Below, one piece after another: positions 1 to 7,355 of a DNA stretch of 14,816 nucleotides. The translations under genes were made by a program, and so were the position numbers. The stretch is from Planctomycetota bacterium (lineage in GTDB: Bacteria; Planctomycetota; Phycisphaerae; UBA1845; PWPN01). The stretch spans positions 3,933,727-3,948,542 of the forward strand of contig CP070790.1 of assembly GCA_020346805.1 (NCBI GenBank), written 5' to 3'. The notes under the pieces were generated by a model. It made no database searches. It saw nothing but the letters and a program-made list of their open reading frames with translations, and had not been told where the DNA came from. The first letter of the stretch is position 1. The number at the start of each line of letters is the position of its first letter.

Positions 1-1534
1 GTCCCAATGCGGTTTTTACGAGATTCCGAGCGTCATCATACCAGTCGGCATAGGCGGTGCCCGGCAGAAACTCATCATGGGCATCGGCCAGAAGATCCTT
101 GAGGCGAGCTCGAAGCTTTTTAAGTGTGGGCAAATCTTTATGCCCCTCAGCCAGATTCCTCATCTGGTAAGGATCCTCGAGGTTATCGTAGAGTTCTTCT
201 TTTCCGCTGAGCCACCTGGCATAAGTAAATCGTTCCGTTCGAACACCGCGCCACTCGGGCCAGAGCGTACCGGTGTCGAAATAGTCCCAATTGGAAACAT
301 AGTTCATCATCAGGATTGCATCCCGGTCAACCTTTCGCTTGCCGAGCAACACCCCGCTGAGGTCCATGCCGTCTGCGGTATCGGGTGCATCGAGACCGGC
401 TAGGCCGCATAAGGTTGGCATGTGATCCATCGGCGTATGTAATACATCACTTCTCACTCCGGCTGGAACGCGGCCCGGCCAGCGAATAATAAGCGGAATG
501 TCAATTGCCTCTGCATAAGGAACCATCTTATTTTCGCGGTTCTGGCTGCCGAACATCTCACCGTGATCGGCAGTGAAAACCACAATCGTGTTATTCGATA
601 GTCCGGATTGGTCAAGAAAATTCAGGATTTTCCCCAGATTGTCGTCCATATTCTTGGACATGGCATAGTAACAACGGGCCCGTAACTGATCCTTCCGATG
701 CTTGTGGTCTTCAGGAACATTTGGTAACCAATGCAGGTCTTTCGGAATTTTCTCCAAGTATCCGGCTGGACAATGCTCCGGGCCGAACGGGGGGTGTGGC
801 GGATGCGGGGCGACCATCAGAAAGAACGGATTCGGCGAATCCTTGTGACCAGCCATGAACTTAATGGCCTGATCGGTCTGGATATCTGTCTCAAATCCCT
901 TGGCCGAAAGGCGCTTGGACGTGTCCTCATAATACCAGTAATCATTAAAAGATCCGTGAAAGTTGTAGGCCTCCCAGTGCTCGTACCCCAATCGCTGAGG
1001 GCCGGGAGGCACAAACTCCGTTTCCGGATTTCTTTTCAGGTAGTCAACCTTTGCCATTCTTATTCTGCGCCTGTCTTCTCTGGTAACCTCATGTTTGCCG
1101 GTGTATTTTTTCTTGCCCGCCGCCAGGTGCCACTTGCCGATGAAACCGGTGTGGTATCCTGCATCCTCGAATACGTGGGCGAGACAACGCTGAGAAGTAT
1201 TGGTTTCTACCCAATTTATGACAAGCCCCGAGTGGGTAGGATAACGCCCGGTTTGAAGCATTCCACGGAAGGGTGTACACAACGGGCAAGTCGAGGTGGC
1301 ATTGTTAAACACCATCCCTTGCCTGGCCATTCGCTCCATATTGGGTGTAGTAATGTTCCTTCCGCCATAGATACTGCAGGCCTGGGCCCGAAGTTGGTCA
1401 TCGAAGATGAACACCACATTGGGCCGTTTCTTAGTCCTTTTGGTTTCCCTCACCTGGGCCAGGCCGGATCTACCTAATCCTGCCAGCCCTATGGCGGCAC
1501 CGGCCGCACCTTTAATGAATTCTCGTCGTTTCAT
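1..1534 (-). CDS. S1-family sulfatase, Tat-exported, 3' end cut off by the window edge
   Basis: Predicted sulfate-ester hydrolase acting outside the cytoplasm. The frame runs uninterrupted from the ATG at 1534 to the left edge (511 codons, no stop reached); C-terminal landmarks such as E-L-Y-D-N-L-E-D-P suggest only a short tail is missing. The N-terminus MKRREFIKGAAG is a twin-arginine (Tat) signal. Then come the metal-binding F-D-D-Q near residue 45, and C86-T-P-F-R90, which fits the C-x-P-x-R site where the Cys becomes formylglycine. G-K-W-H-L, D323-H-G-E and K336 match the metal and sulfate-binding positions of S1 sulfatases. Folding and Cys modification before Tat export fits this family. 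An AGGAAGGG Shine-Dalgarno-like stretch lies 12 bases before the ATG. The gene follows the GT-C/TPR gene after a 173-bp gap with an AT-rich hairpin, so it may be transcribed separately. The sulfated substrate cannot be read from sequence. Confidence 0.95.
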   Translation of the reverse strand, partial: MKRREFIKGAAGAAIGLAGLGRSGLAQVRETKRTKKRPNVVFIFDDQLRAQACSIYGGRNITTPNMERMARQGMVFNNATSTCPLCTPFRGMLQTGRYPTHSGLVINWVETNTSQRCLAHVFEDAGYHTGFIGKWHLAAGKKKYTGKHEVTREDRRRIRMAKVDYLKRNPETEFVPPGPQRLGYEHWEAYNFHGSFNDYWYYEDTSKRLSAKGFETDIQTDQAIKFMAGHKDSPNPFFLMVAPHPPHPPFGPEHCPAGYLEKIPKDLHWLPNVPEDHKHRKDQLRARCYYAMSKNMDDNLGKILNFLDQSGLSNNTIVVFTADHGEMFGSQNRENKMVPYAEAIDIPLIIRWPGRVPAGVRSDVLHTPMDHMPTLCGLAGLDAPDTADGMDLSGVLLGKRKVDRDAILMMNYVSNWDYFDTGTLWPEWRGVRTERFTYARWLSGKEELYDNLEDPYQMRNLAEGHKDLPTLKKLRARLKDLLADAHDEFLPGTAYADWYDDARNLVKTALG

Positions 1535-1665
1535 AAATTATTCAATCCCTTCCTAAACCGAACTTTCTCAGACAATATAACCGCCAAATTCATATTACCG
1601 CATCTACTTTGGATATTTATCATATACTACTTGTCTGCGATAGCCCACACCGCTCGTCATAAAAT

Positions 1666-1694
1666 TAGTATTTACGCATGAGCTACAAATACTA
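1666..1694 (-). terminator. AT-rich hairpin after the GT-C/TPR gene, possible weak terminator
   Basis: TAGTATTT (1666-1673) and AAATACTA (1687-1694) form a perfect 8-bp inverted repeat with a 13-base loop, beginning 13 bases past the stop codon of the minus-strand gene at 1708. On the minus strand it is followed by ATTTTA, a poor U-tract, and the stem is AT-rich, so it would be a weak terminator at best. The rest of 1535-1707 is AT-rich leader for the sulfatase, with no convincing promoter. Confidence 0.3.
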
Positions 1695-1707
1695 TATTTC
1701 TATATTT

Positions 1708-3603
1708 CTATCCCCCTCTTTCAGACAATATAGCATTCAATCGGTTGCGGGCCTCGGTATAACCGGGATTAATCTGCAGGGCCTGACGATATTCTCTTAT
1801 AGCCTCATTAATCCTTCTCTGTTTAACCAAAACATTGGCCAGGTTATAGTGAGCATGGAAATAGTCGGGCTTGAGTTGAATAGCCTTATTGTAATGATTG
1901 ATAGCACTATCAAATTCTTTTTTTCCGGCCAAAACAACACCCATATTGGTATGAGCTTCGGGGTAATCATAATGCAGTCGAAGTGCCTTGTCGAAGTATT
2001 CTAAGGCCTCATCGTTTTTTCCTTTAGCCAGTAAAATACCGCCCAGGTTGTTGTACGCCTTGTAATAGTTGGGATTAACTTGCACGACTAATTGATAGTA
2101 TGTAAAGGCCTCATCAACTCTCCCCAGTTTGTGCAGGGCGTTGGCTAAATTGTAGTTGGCGTGGTCGTAGCGGGGATTGATCTGCAGAGCCTTCTGGTAA
2201 TGTACGATGGCTTCTGCGGTCTTGCCGTCGTCGGCCAAGGCAAGACCCAGGCCATTATGGACCGGTGCGGAATCAGGAGCCACACTCGACATGTGCCCAT
2301 AAAGGCTTACCGAATCTCTCCAATAAACCAGTTGTCGACGCGTCGCGCGGGATTCCGCGGCAGCCAGGATCAATACCAGCACCAATACCACGGATCGTCG
2401 AACCTTTACGCGGGATAACCGAATCGGCCTGCTCCAAAACCGACCCAACAGCCAGGCTAATGGCAGCAGCAATCCAATGGAGGGCAGATATACATATTTG
2501 TCTGCCGCTATTCCCAAACTGTATCCGACGACCATCAATGTAGGGGAAAGGGCTACAAAGAAAAACAGCCAGCCAACCGCAAAGGCCCGCGTCCAGCGCA
2601 GCGAAATTACCAGTCCTGAGATTAATACGATGGTACCGACGACACCAACTGCCAATATCGGGTTCGACAGAGTCAGTGGTTCGGGAAATGGATAAACCGA
2701 CGATAATTCGGCCGGCCAGAGCATCTTGTATGGATAGAAAATGATGTTGTGGCAAATAGTCAGCGGCATAGCCATGGGGGATCGAGCGCGTTGCAACGTC
2801 AGCTCGGCGGTTTGTCCTTGGGAGATCAATGTAATAATCGCAAACATCCCGCCGACAATAAAAAAGGGTATCTTTTCAATGATTCTTCGCCAATTCAGTT
2901 TTTCCAGGGGCCAGCAGTCCAACAGTATCAGCAGGAATGGCAGCGGCATACTCGTCGGTTTCGACATCAGGGCCAGCACATACATCGACAGACAGATAAC
3001 ATAGGTTTTCCAATTCACCGTACGACTAAAACGCACATAAAGAATCAGACACCATAACACAAAAAAAGATGCCAATAACGTCTTGCGCTCACCCACCCAG
3101 GGTATGGTTTCCACCGTCAGCGGATGTACGCCGAAGAGTAACCCGACTATAGCCGCCGCCCACGGCTGCTTGAACAAACTGTAGATAAGTATGATCACCA
3201 ATATTGTATTACAAACGTGCAAGGCGAGACTGGTTCGGTGAAAGGGTCGCAGATTGTCAAGTCGCCCCCCGCCGGTGTAATCCAACATCAGCGAGATCAT
3301 GGAAAGGGGTTGGTAATATCCACCCACCGTTGATGGCTCGATGACTTCGACAAGGAATCGGTAAGCAGAGGTCAAACCTGGATTCTGGACCAACTGATTG
3401 GTAGTCAAATAGTCGGTGTCGTCAAAGGAAAGAGCTTGGGCCGATAGAGCGGGCCAATGTGCAACCAGTACCATGAGAGCTACCATAATCGCCAAACCGA
3501 CAAGTAGAGCAATGGAATGAGGCGATGTACGCGTCGGGCCGTTAACCGGCTCAACCTTGGTAGCTCGGTTCGATTTCGACTTCTCTCGTCTGGCTCTACT
3601 CAT
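1708..3603 (-). CDS. TMTC-like GT-C membrane protein with C-terminal TPR repeats
   Basis: A 631-residue membrane protein resembling the GT-C fold proteins related to eukaryotic TMTC O-mannosyltransferases. The likely role is transfer of a sugar from a lipid carrier to proteins on the outer face of the membrane; this is known for the eukaryotic relatives and inferred here. About ten or eleven hydrophobic segments occupy residues 30-415. Family-like motifs are the early acidic F-D-D-T-D-Y (60-65), Y-Y-Q-P-L (96-100), HPLTVETIPWVGERK (160-174), S-K-P (214-216), L-D-C-W-P-L (229-233) and ADKYVYLPSIG (367-377). Five 34-residue tetratricopeptide repeats follow from residue 446 to about 615, each with G/A and hydrophobic positions ending in N-P-x-Y or similar. 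The TPR block should face outside and could hold acceptor proteins. No strong Shine-Dalgarno precedes the ATG. It diverges from the GH20-fusion gene. A membrane O-antigen-ligase-like role is a less likely alternative. Confidence 0.85.
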   Translation of the reverse strand: MSRARREKSKSNRATKVEPVNGPTRTSPHSIALLVGLAIMVALMVLVAHWPALSAQALSFDDTDYLTTNQLVQNPGLTSAYRFLVEVIEPSTVGGYYQPLSMISLMLDYTGGGRLDNLRPFHRTSLALHVCNTILVIILIYSLFKQPWAAAIVGLLFGVHPLTVETIPWVGERKTLLASFFVLWCLILYVRFSRTVNWKTYVICLSMYVLALMSKPTSMPLPFLLILLDCWPLEKLNWRRIIEKIPFFIVGGMFAIITLISQGQTAELTLQRARSPMAMPLTICHNIIFYPYKMLWPAELSSVYPFPEPLTLSNPILAVGVVGTIVLISGLVISLRWTRAFAVGWLFFFVALSPTLMVVGYSLGIAADKYVYLPSIGLLLPLAWLLGRFWSRPIRLSRVKVRRSVVLVLVLILAAAESRATRRQLVYWRDSVSLYGHMSSVAPDSAPVHNGLGLALADDGKTAEAIVHYQKALQINPRYDHANYNLANALHKLGRVDEAFTYYQLVVQVNPNYYKAYNNLGGILLAKGKNDEALEYFDKALRLHYDYPEAHTNMGVVLAGKKEFDSAINHYNKAIQLKPDYFHAHYNLANVLVKQRRINEAIREYRQALQINPGYTEARNRLNAILSERGG

Positions 3604-3684
3604 ATAGACAAGTTAGCCGGTAAAAAGGTTCTTGGTCAAGTAAACCCTATCGTGATAAGTAGCTCCAGTTTTCGGATCTACAGT

Positions 3685-3714
3685 CTTATACTGGATTAAC
3701 CCTATACTGGTAAA
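3685..3714 (-). promoter_or_regulatory. Possible sigma-70-type promoter for the GT-C/TPR gene
   Basis: Reading the minus strand, TTTACC (3714-3709), an 18-base spacer and TATAAG (3690-3685) resemble -35 and -10 boxes about 80 bases before the start at 3603. Two copies of TATACTGG, at 3687-3694 and 3703-3710 (16 bp apart), overlap these boxes, and a CCAGT at 3665-3669 is inverted relative to them. They could be an operator, but such short repeats may be chance. Confidence 0.3.
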
Positions 3715-3774
3715 CTATCCTTGTGACCGTCAATCAAAGCCCGCAGTATCAAAGTGCCATCAACCTGAATCTAC

Positions 3775-3802
3775 TTGCCAAACAACATTCGGCGAATATA
3801 GT
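3775..3802 (+). promoter_or_regulatory. Possible sigma-70-type promoter for the GH20-C45 gene
   Basis: TTGCCA (3775-3780), a 16-base spacer and TATAGT (3797-3802) each differ by one base from the consensus boxes. Transcription would start about 100 bases before the ATG at 3912. Between here and the gene there is only an AT-rich leader ending in AAGGA (3899-3903), eight bases before the ATG. Apart from this and the minus-strand promoter, nothing else is seen in the 308-bp divergent gap 3604-3911. Confidence 0.4.
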
Positions 3803-3911
3803 ATGTTACCTGTGAAAATCCACTATCTGTCAACAAATATTCCGTCATCGGCACACCCGATGCATAGATCATAATCGTGATCAAACTAACAAGGCAAAAA
3901 GGAAAAAATAA

Positions 3912-6900
3912 ATGAAAACCGCAGGTAAACTAATCCCCACCACCTTGATAGTTATTATAATAGTTCCAATATTGCAGGCTCAACCAGGAAGCTCTCCTAT
4001 CGGTAACCTGATTCCCAAACCCAAATCTTGTATCACCACCGGTGGAGTATGTAATCTGTCCATACCCGCGGCGTTCAACCTGCCTGAGCATGATCGCCTT
4101 TCGGAGAAGACTGTCCGTCTTACCTTAGGCAAGATTATCCACTTGGCCCCAAAACCATCGACCCAACCGCCGGCACAAGGCCTTCAACTCCTGATCGGCA
4201 ATCCTGGAGTACCGGGTGATTCGCCCGAGGCTTACAGTTTACGTGCAGAGCAAAACCGCATCGTTATTATGGGAAAAACCGGCGAAGGCATACTCAACGG
4301 CCTGCGAACTTTAGCTCAATTAGCCATCGATGGGCCAATCCCCCAATGTGAAATCAATGATGCACCGGACTTCTCCATGCGCGGCGCTCACCTTTGTTAC
4401 CACCTGATTCGAGAATCCCTCGCCTATAACGTCCCCAACTTCCAGTCCCTCTTGAGCCAGATCGATCGGCTCGCCTCCATGAAAGTCAACACCGTCTTAC
4501 TCGAACTCGAGTCCATGTTTCCCTACCAAAAACACAAAAAAATAAGCTGTAAAATCGCCTTTACCCCCGATCAAATCAACCAACTCCGCGACCGACTCGA
4601 TACTCACCACATCCAAATCATTCCCCTGGTCCAATGCCTGGGTCACGCCTACAACGTTCTCACCCACGATGAATATGCAGAATACAGAGAATTACCCGAT
4701 TACATTCAACAGTATTGTCCCACCAATCCAAAGGTAATCGATTTATACATGGAGTTTGTCGATGAATACCTTCAGTTCTTTCCCCACATCAAACAGTGGC
4801 ACCTCGGCGGCGACGAGAGCAGGATGCTCGGTCGCTGCCCCCGATGCAAGGCCAAAGAAAAAGAGCTTGGAAGATCGCGCCTGTATGTGGATCACGTCGG
4901 CGAAATCGCCAGACGAGTCGCCGCTAAAGGTATAACCCCCATGCTTTGGAGCGACATGATGGAGCACCACCCCGAAGCAATGGATCTATTGCCAACTGAA
5001 AGCCTAAAGATCGTTTACTGGAATTATGACCTGCCAACCTGGCCCCGAGGTTATGCCGCTCCCATGTTTATCAATAAGGGCTTCAAAGTAATCGGATCCC
5101 CCGGGATTCGCTTCGGCGGAACAGGTACCGAACTTTCCGTTTATTACCCTAGAGCCTTGCGCGGCCTGGAATCACTGATCCCCAGAATGTATTGCGACGG
5201 TTGCCGAGAAATCATCACCACCAATTGGATGAAAGGCAGCCCCCACGAAAGTACCGAATACGGATCCGCATACGCCGCCGCCCTTATGTGGAACAAATCC
5301 ATAAGCCGGGCAGATTTCCAAAGCCGCTACGCCGGATTAACCTTCGGCCTGGCGGATCCCGGAATTTGCAACCTGCACGAAACCCTCAGCTTATGGCTGC
5401 CTTATGCCGAGCCGGTCAAAGATCATATGCCGAATCATCTCGACCGCTTCGACCTATCCGGCCTGCCCTTCTCCCAAAAATGGCAGCGCTACACCAAACC
5501 CGGGAACGAAACCAAAGTATTGCAACAACTTAAGGACGGTCTTACCGCAGCCGAACAAACATTAAAAATATTGGAGCAACTCCACCCCCGGTGCTCCCGC
5601 GGCAAACGCTACTTCGATATCATCGAGCTGTCGGCCGAATGCATCAAAGCCAAGGCCCGACTCGCCCTGGCTCTACACCGGGAACGACACCTGGAACAGA
5701 AAGAAAACGCCGACACCGATATCCTCCGCTGGTCCTCTGAGATACCCGCAATCATTGGCGCCTGGAAAGCGGCCAAAGAAAAACATCACCGTATGCTCCT
5801 GGAAACGGGTTTCAAACCCTGCATCGATTTTGTAAACGAACTGATGTTCGAACCTGCCGAGGTCGAGTTCCTTGAAAAAATGGGCCGGCGCCTGGCAGGA
5901 AAAATATCTGAAGGCAAAAAACCTTCCCAAGTAGCGGTCGCCTTCCTGGATAATCCCGGTCCGCCTTATAAACGTGGATTCGTTCATGGTTCTACTTTCA
6001 AAGAGGAAATCAGCCAGGCCATCGAAAAATGGTGCCGGGGAATGAAAACCGCCAGCCCCTATCGGCTCGAACTGAAAAACCGCATGTTCAGCTATACCTT
6101 GCAAAACTTCCCTTACATCATCGAAGAACTCCAGGGCATCGCCGACGGTTCCGGAAAGAGCCTCGACGAAATATTCTGGCTCAACATCTTCAACGCCGTC
6201 GGCAGAATTCGACCTTTACCCGCTTGTTCCTCGGTTATCCGCAGAGGTACCGACCAGAATCTCTACCTGGGAAAGACCTCCGATACCAATGAAGATCAGC
6301 GCAAAATGATGCTGTTGCGCCGCGTAAGGTATAACGGTCGGGATTTCTACGTCGTCGGCTGGGTCGGAACCGTCTGGGTAGAAATGGCCTTGACCAGCAC
6401 CGGACTTGCTATCGGAGGAAGCTCCGCCCCTTCACAGCCCGGCCAAACCGGTGAAGGAATCGGTCAGCATCTCGGGGCCTATCCCGTCCTCTTCCAGGCC
6501 GACAACGTTGAGCAGGCCATCGAAACCTTAACCAGAATAAAATTTGCCGGCAAAGGAAAGATCTTCGGACTCGCCGATGCTGTCGGCAACGCCGCCATTT
6601 TGGAAAAAACCGGAACCGCCCAGGGAGTTATTCGCATCCGCCCCCAACAAATCGGTATCCTGGGAGTCAATGATTATCAAACCCCCCATATGAGACAATA
6701 CAATTCCGAACGCTCAGAAGCCATGCTTCGTAACTGTCAGAATCGTCGTGATGCCTTCGATCGATGGCTGTCAACCACGACCGGTGCTGACGGGCTCAAA
6801 TCGGTAACCCAATTCCTGTCAGATAATCCCTTCTGTCAGACAGGACAGGCAAACATGTATACACTGTCGGCCGCAATCATCTCACCGGTTTCACGCGAAA

Positions 6901-6962
6901 TGCGCTTGACCGGCCTGCCCCCTTCTAAGAAAAAATATGTAACCTGGCGATTCATTGATTGA
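3912..6962 (+). CDS. Secreted fusion: GH20-like beta-hexosaminidase plus C45-type Ntn acyltransferase/amidase
   Basis: A 1016-residue two-enzyme protein. Residues 1-23 are a Sec signal (hydrophobic TTLIVIIIVPI, likely cut after L-Q-A). Next come a GH20 N-terminal-type domain starting at L-I-P-K-P-K and a GH20-like barrel up to about 480. The barrel has H297-L-G-G-D301-E302, in which the Asp-Glu pair is the catalytic couple of family 20 retaining hexosaminidases (substrate-assisted). A helical linker covers about 500-660. Residues 660-1016 look like a full peptidase-C45/6-APA-acyltransferase domain: P-x-x-R688-G-F-V-H-G, then E-L-Q-G-I-A-D-G-S-G-K-S-L-D-E-I, then A771-C772-S-S, and L-G-V-N-D-Y in the position of the usual N-H-F. 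Cys772 would become an N-terminal nucleophile by self-cleavage, giving chains of about 771 (less the signal) and 245 residues. Expected actions are release of a hexosamine and hydrolysis or transfer of an amide-linked acyl group. AAGGA eight bases upstream supports the ATG. The frame is continuous, so the fusion is not an obvious frameshift artefact. Confidence 0.9.
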   Translation: MKTAGKLIPTTLIVIIIVPILQAQPGSSPIGNLIPKPKSCITTGGVCNLSIPAAFNLPEHDRLSEKTVRLTLGKIIHLAPKPSTQPPAQGLQLLIGNPGVPGDSPEAYSLRAEQNRIVIMGKTGEGILNGLRTLAQLAIDGPIPQCEINDAPDFSMRGAHLCYHLIRESLAYNVPNFQSLLSQIDRLASMKVNTVLLELESMFPYQKHKKISCKIAFTPDQINQLRDRLDTHHIQIIPLVQCLGHAYNVLTHDEYAEYRELPDYIQQYCPTNPKVIDLYMEFVDEYLQFFPHIKQWHLGGDESRMLGRCPRCKAKEKELGRSRLYVDHVGEIARRVAAKGITPMLWSDMMEHHPEAMDLLPTESLKIVYWNYDLPTWPRGYAAPMFINKGFKVIGSPGIRFGGTGTELSVYYPRALRGLESLIPRMYCDGCREIITTNWMKGSPHESTEYGSAYAAALMWNKSISRADFQSRYAGLTFGLADPGICNLHETLSLWLPYAEPVKDHMPNHLDRFDLSGLPFSQKWQRYTKPGNETKVLQQLKDGLTAAEQTLKILEQLHPRCSRGKRYFDIIELSAECIKAKARLALALHRERHLEQKENADTDILRWSSEIPAIIGAWKAAKEKHHRMLLETGFKPCIDFVNELMFEPAEVEFLEKMGRRLAGKISEGKKPSQVAVAFLDNPGPPYKRGFVHGSTFKEEISQAIEKWCRGMKTASPYRLELKNRMFSYTLQNFPYIIEELQGIADGSGKSLDEIFWLNIFNAVGRIRPLPACSSVIRRGTDQNLYLGKTSDTNEDQRKMMLLRRVRYNGRDFYVVGWVGTVWVEMALTSTGLAIGGSSAPSQPGQTGEGIGQHLGAYPVLFQADNVEQAIETLTRIKFAGKGKIFGLADAVGNAAILEKTGTAQGVIRIRPQQIGILGVNDYQTPHMRQYNSERSEAMLRNCQNRRDAFDRWLSTTTGADGLKSVTQFLSDNPFCQTGQANMYTLSAAIISPVSREMRLTGLPPSKKKYVTWRFID

Positions 6963-6969
6963 CGGCAAC

Positions 6970-7009
6970 AAGCGACGGAATTCAAACCTCCACCACCGTT
7001 CCGCTTTTT
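6970..7009 (+). terminator. Rho-independent-terminator-like hairpin after the GH20-C45 gene
   Basis: Eight bases after the stop, AAG (6970-6972) plus CGGAA (6976-6980) can pair with TTCCG plus CTT (6999-7006), leaving a 3-base bulge, and a run of five T closes at 7009. The 18-base loop and the bulge weaken it. A competing perfect 7-bp inverted repeat, GTTCCGC (6998-7004) with GCGGAAC (7020-7026), shares its right arm. Confidence 0.4.
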
Positions 7010-7077
7010 AATCTGCTGCGCGGAACACCGTTTGTATTTATATACAGGATTGTTTTTTGACGTCTGAATATATTTTG

Positions 7078-7242
7078 TGGCATGCCTAATCCGATGCCAA
7101 TCGGGACGTGGGCATGTTTTACGCAGTAGCCCGACCGTCAGGAAGGAGCGGTACTATCGGGAATTGGTATGTCGCTGATCCGCCGAAGGAGGGGGCAAGC
7201 ACAACCAGCGAAGCGAGTTAACTTTGCCCGTGAATATCCCGA
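7078..7242 (+). other. Candidate structured RNA or 5' leader before the esterase gene
   Basis: This stretch of the 393-bp gap carries many pairing options. TGGCAT (7078-7083) pairs with ATGCCA (7094-7099). TCGGG occurs at 7101-7105 and 7157-7161; its partner CCCGA occurs at 7130-7134 and, as TCCCGA, at 7237-7242. The middle CCCGA can therefore pair with either TCGGG, while TCGGGA at 7157-7162 can instead close a large stem with 7237-7242. Inside that stem, CGCTG (7173-7177) pairs with CAGCG (7206-7210), and GGGCAA (7193-7198) with TTGCCC (7224-7229); the last two cross, a possible pseudoknot. It does not match any riboswitch consensus I know. Strand is assumed from the downstream gene. 7243-7340 shows nothing notable. 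It could instead be a DNA-level palindromic repeat element. Confidence 0.35.
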
Positions 7243-7355
7243 AAGGCACTTTATTTACATGTATCTTTCCCTCGTCTCGCAAACCGTTGGTCAAATATGT
7301 ATTATGCCGATTAAAACCGAACACAAAATAAATCTTTTCCAGGAGCTAATCAAAA

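Noticed and set aside
731..1477. 248-codon plus-strand frame
   Set aside because: It lies opposite the sulfatase N-terminal half, whose motifs are unambiguous.
1568..1732. 12-bp direct repeat TCAGACAATATA at 1568-1579 and 1721-1732
   Set aside because: One copy is inside the GT-C/TPR coding end, and several 12-base repeats are expected by chance in a window of this size.
7100..7242. Known riboswitch (c-di-AMP, lysine or glycine type) or SRP RNA
   Set aside because: Only fragments match, for example GCCCGACCGTCAG, CCGCCGAAG and CAGGAAGGAG; the remaining conserved blocks of each class are missing.
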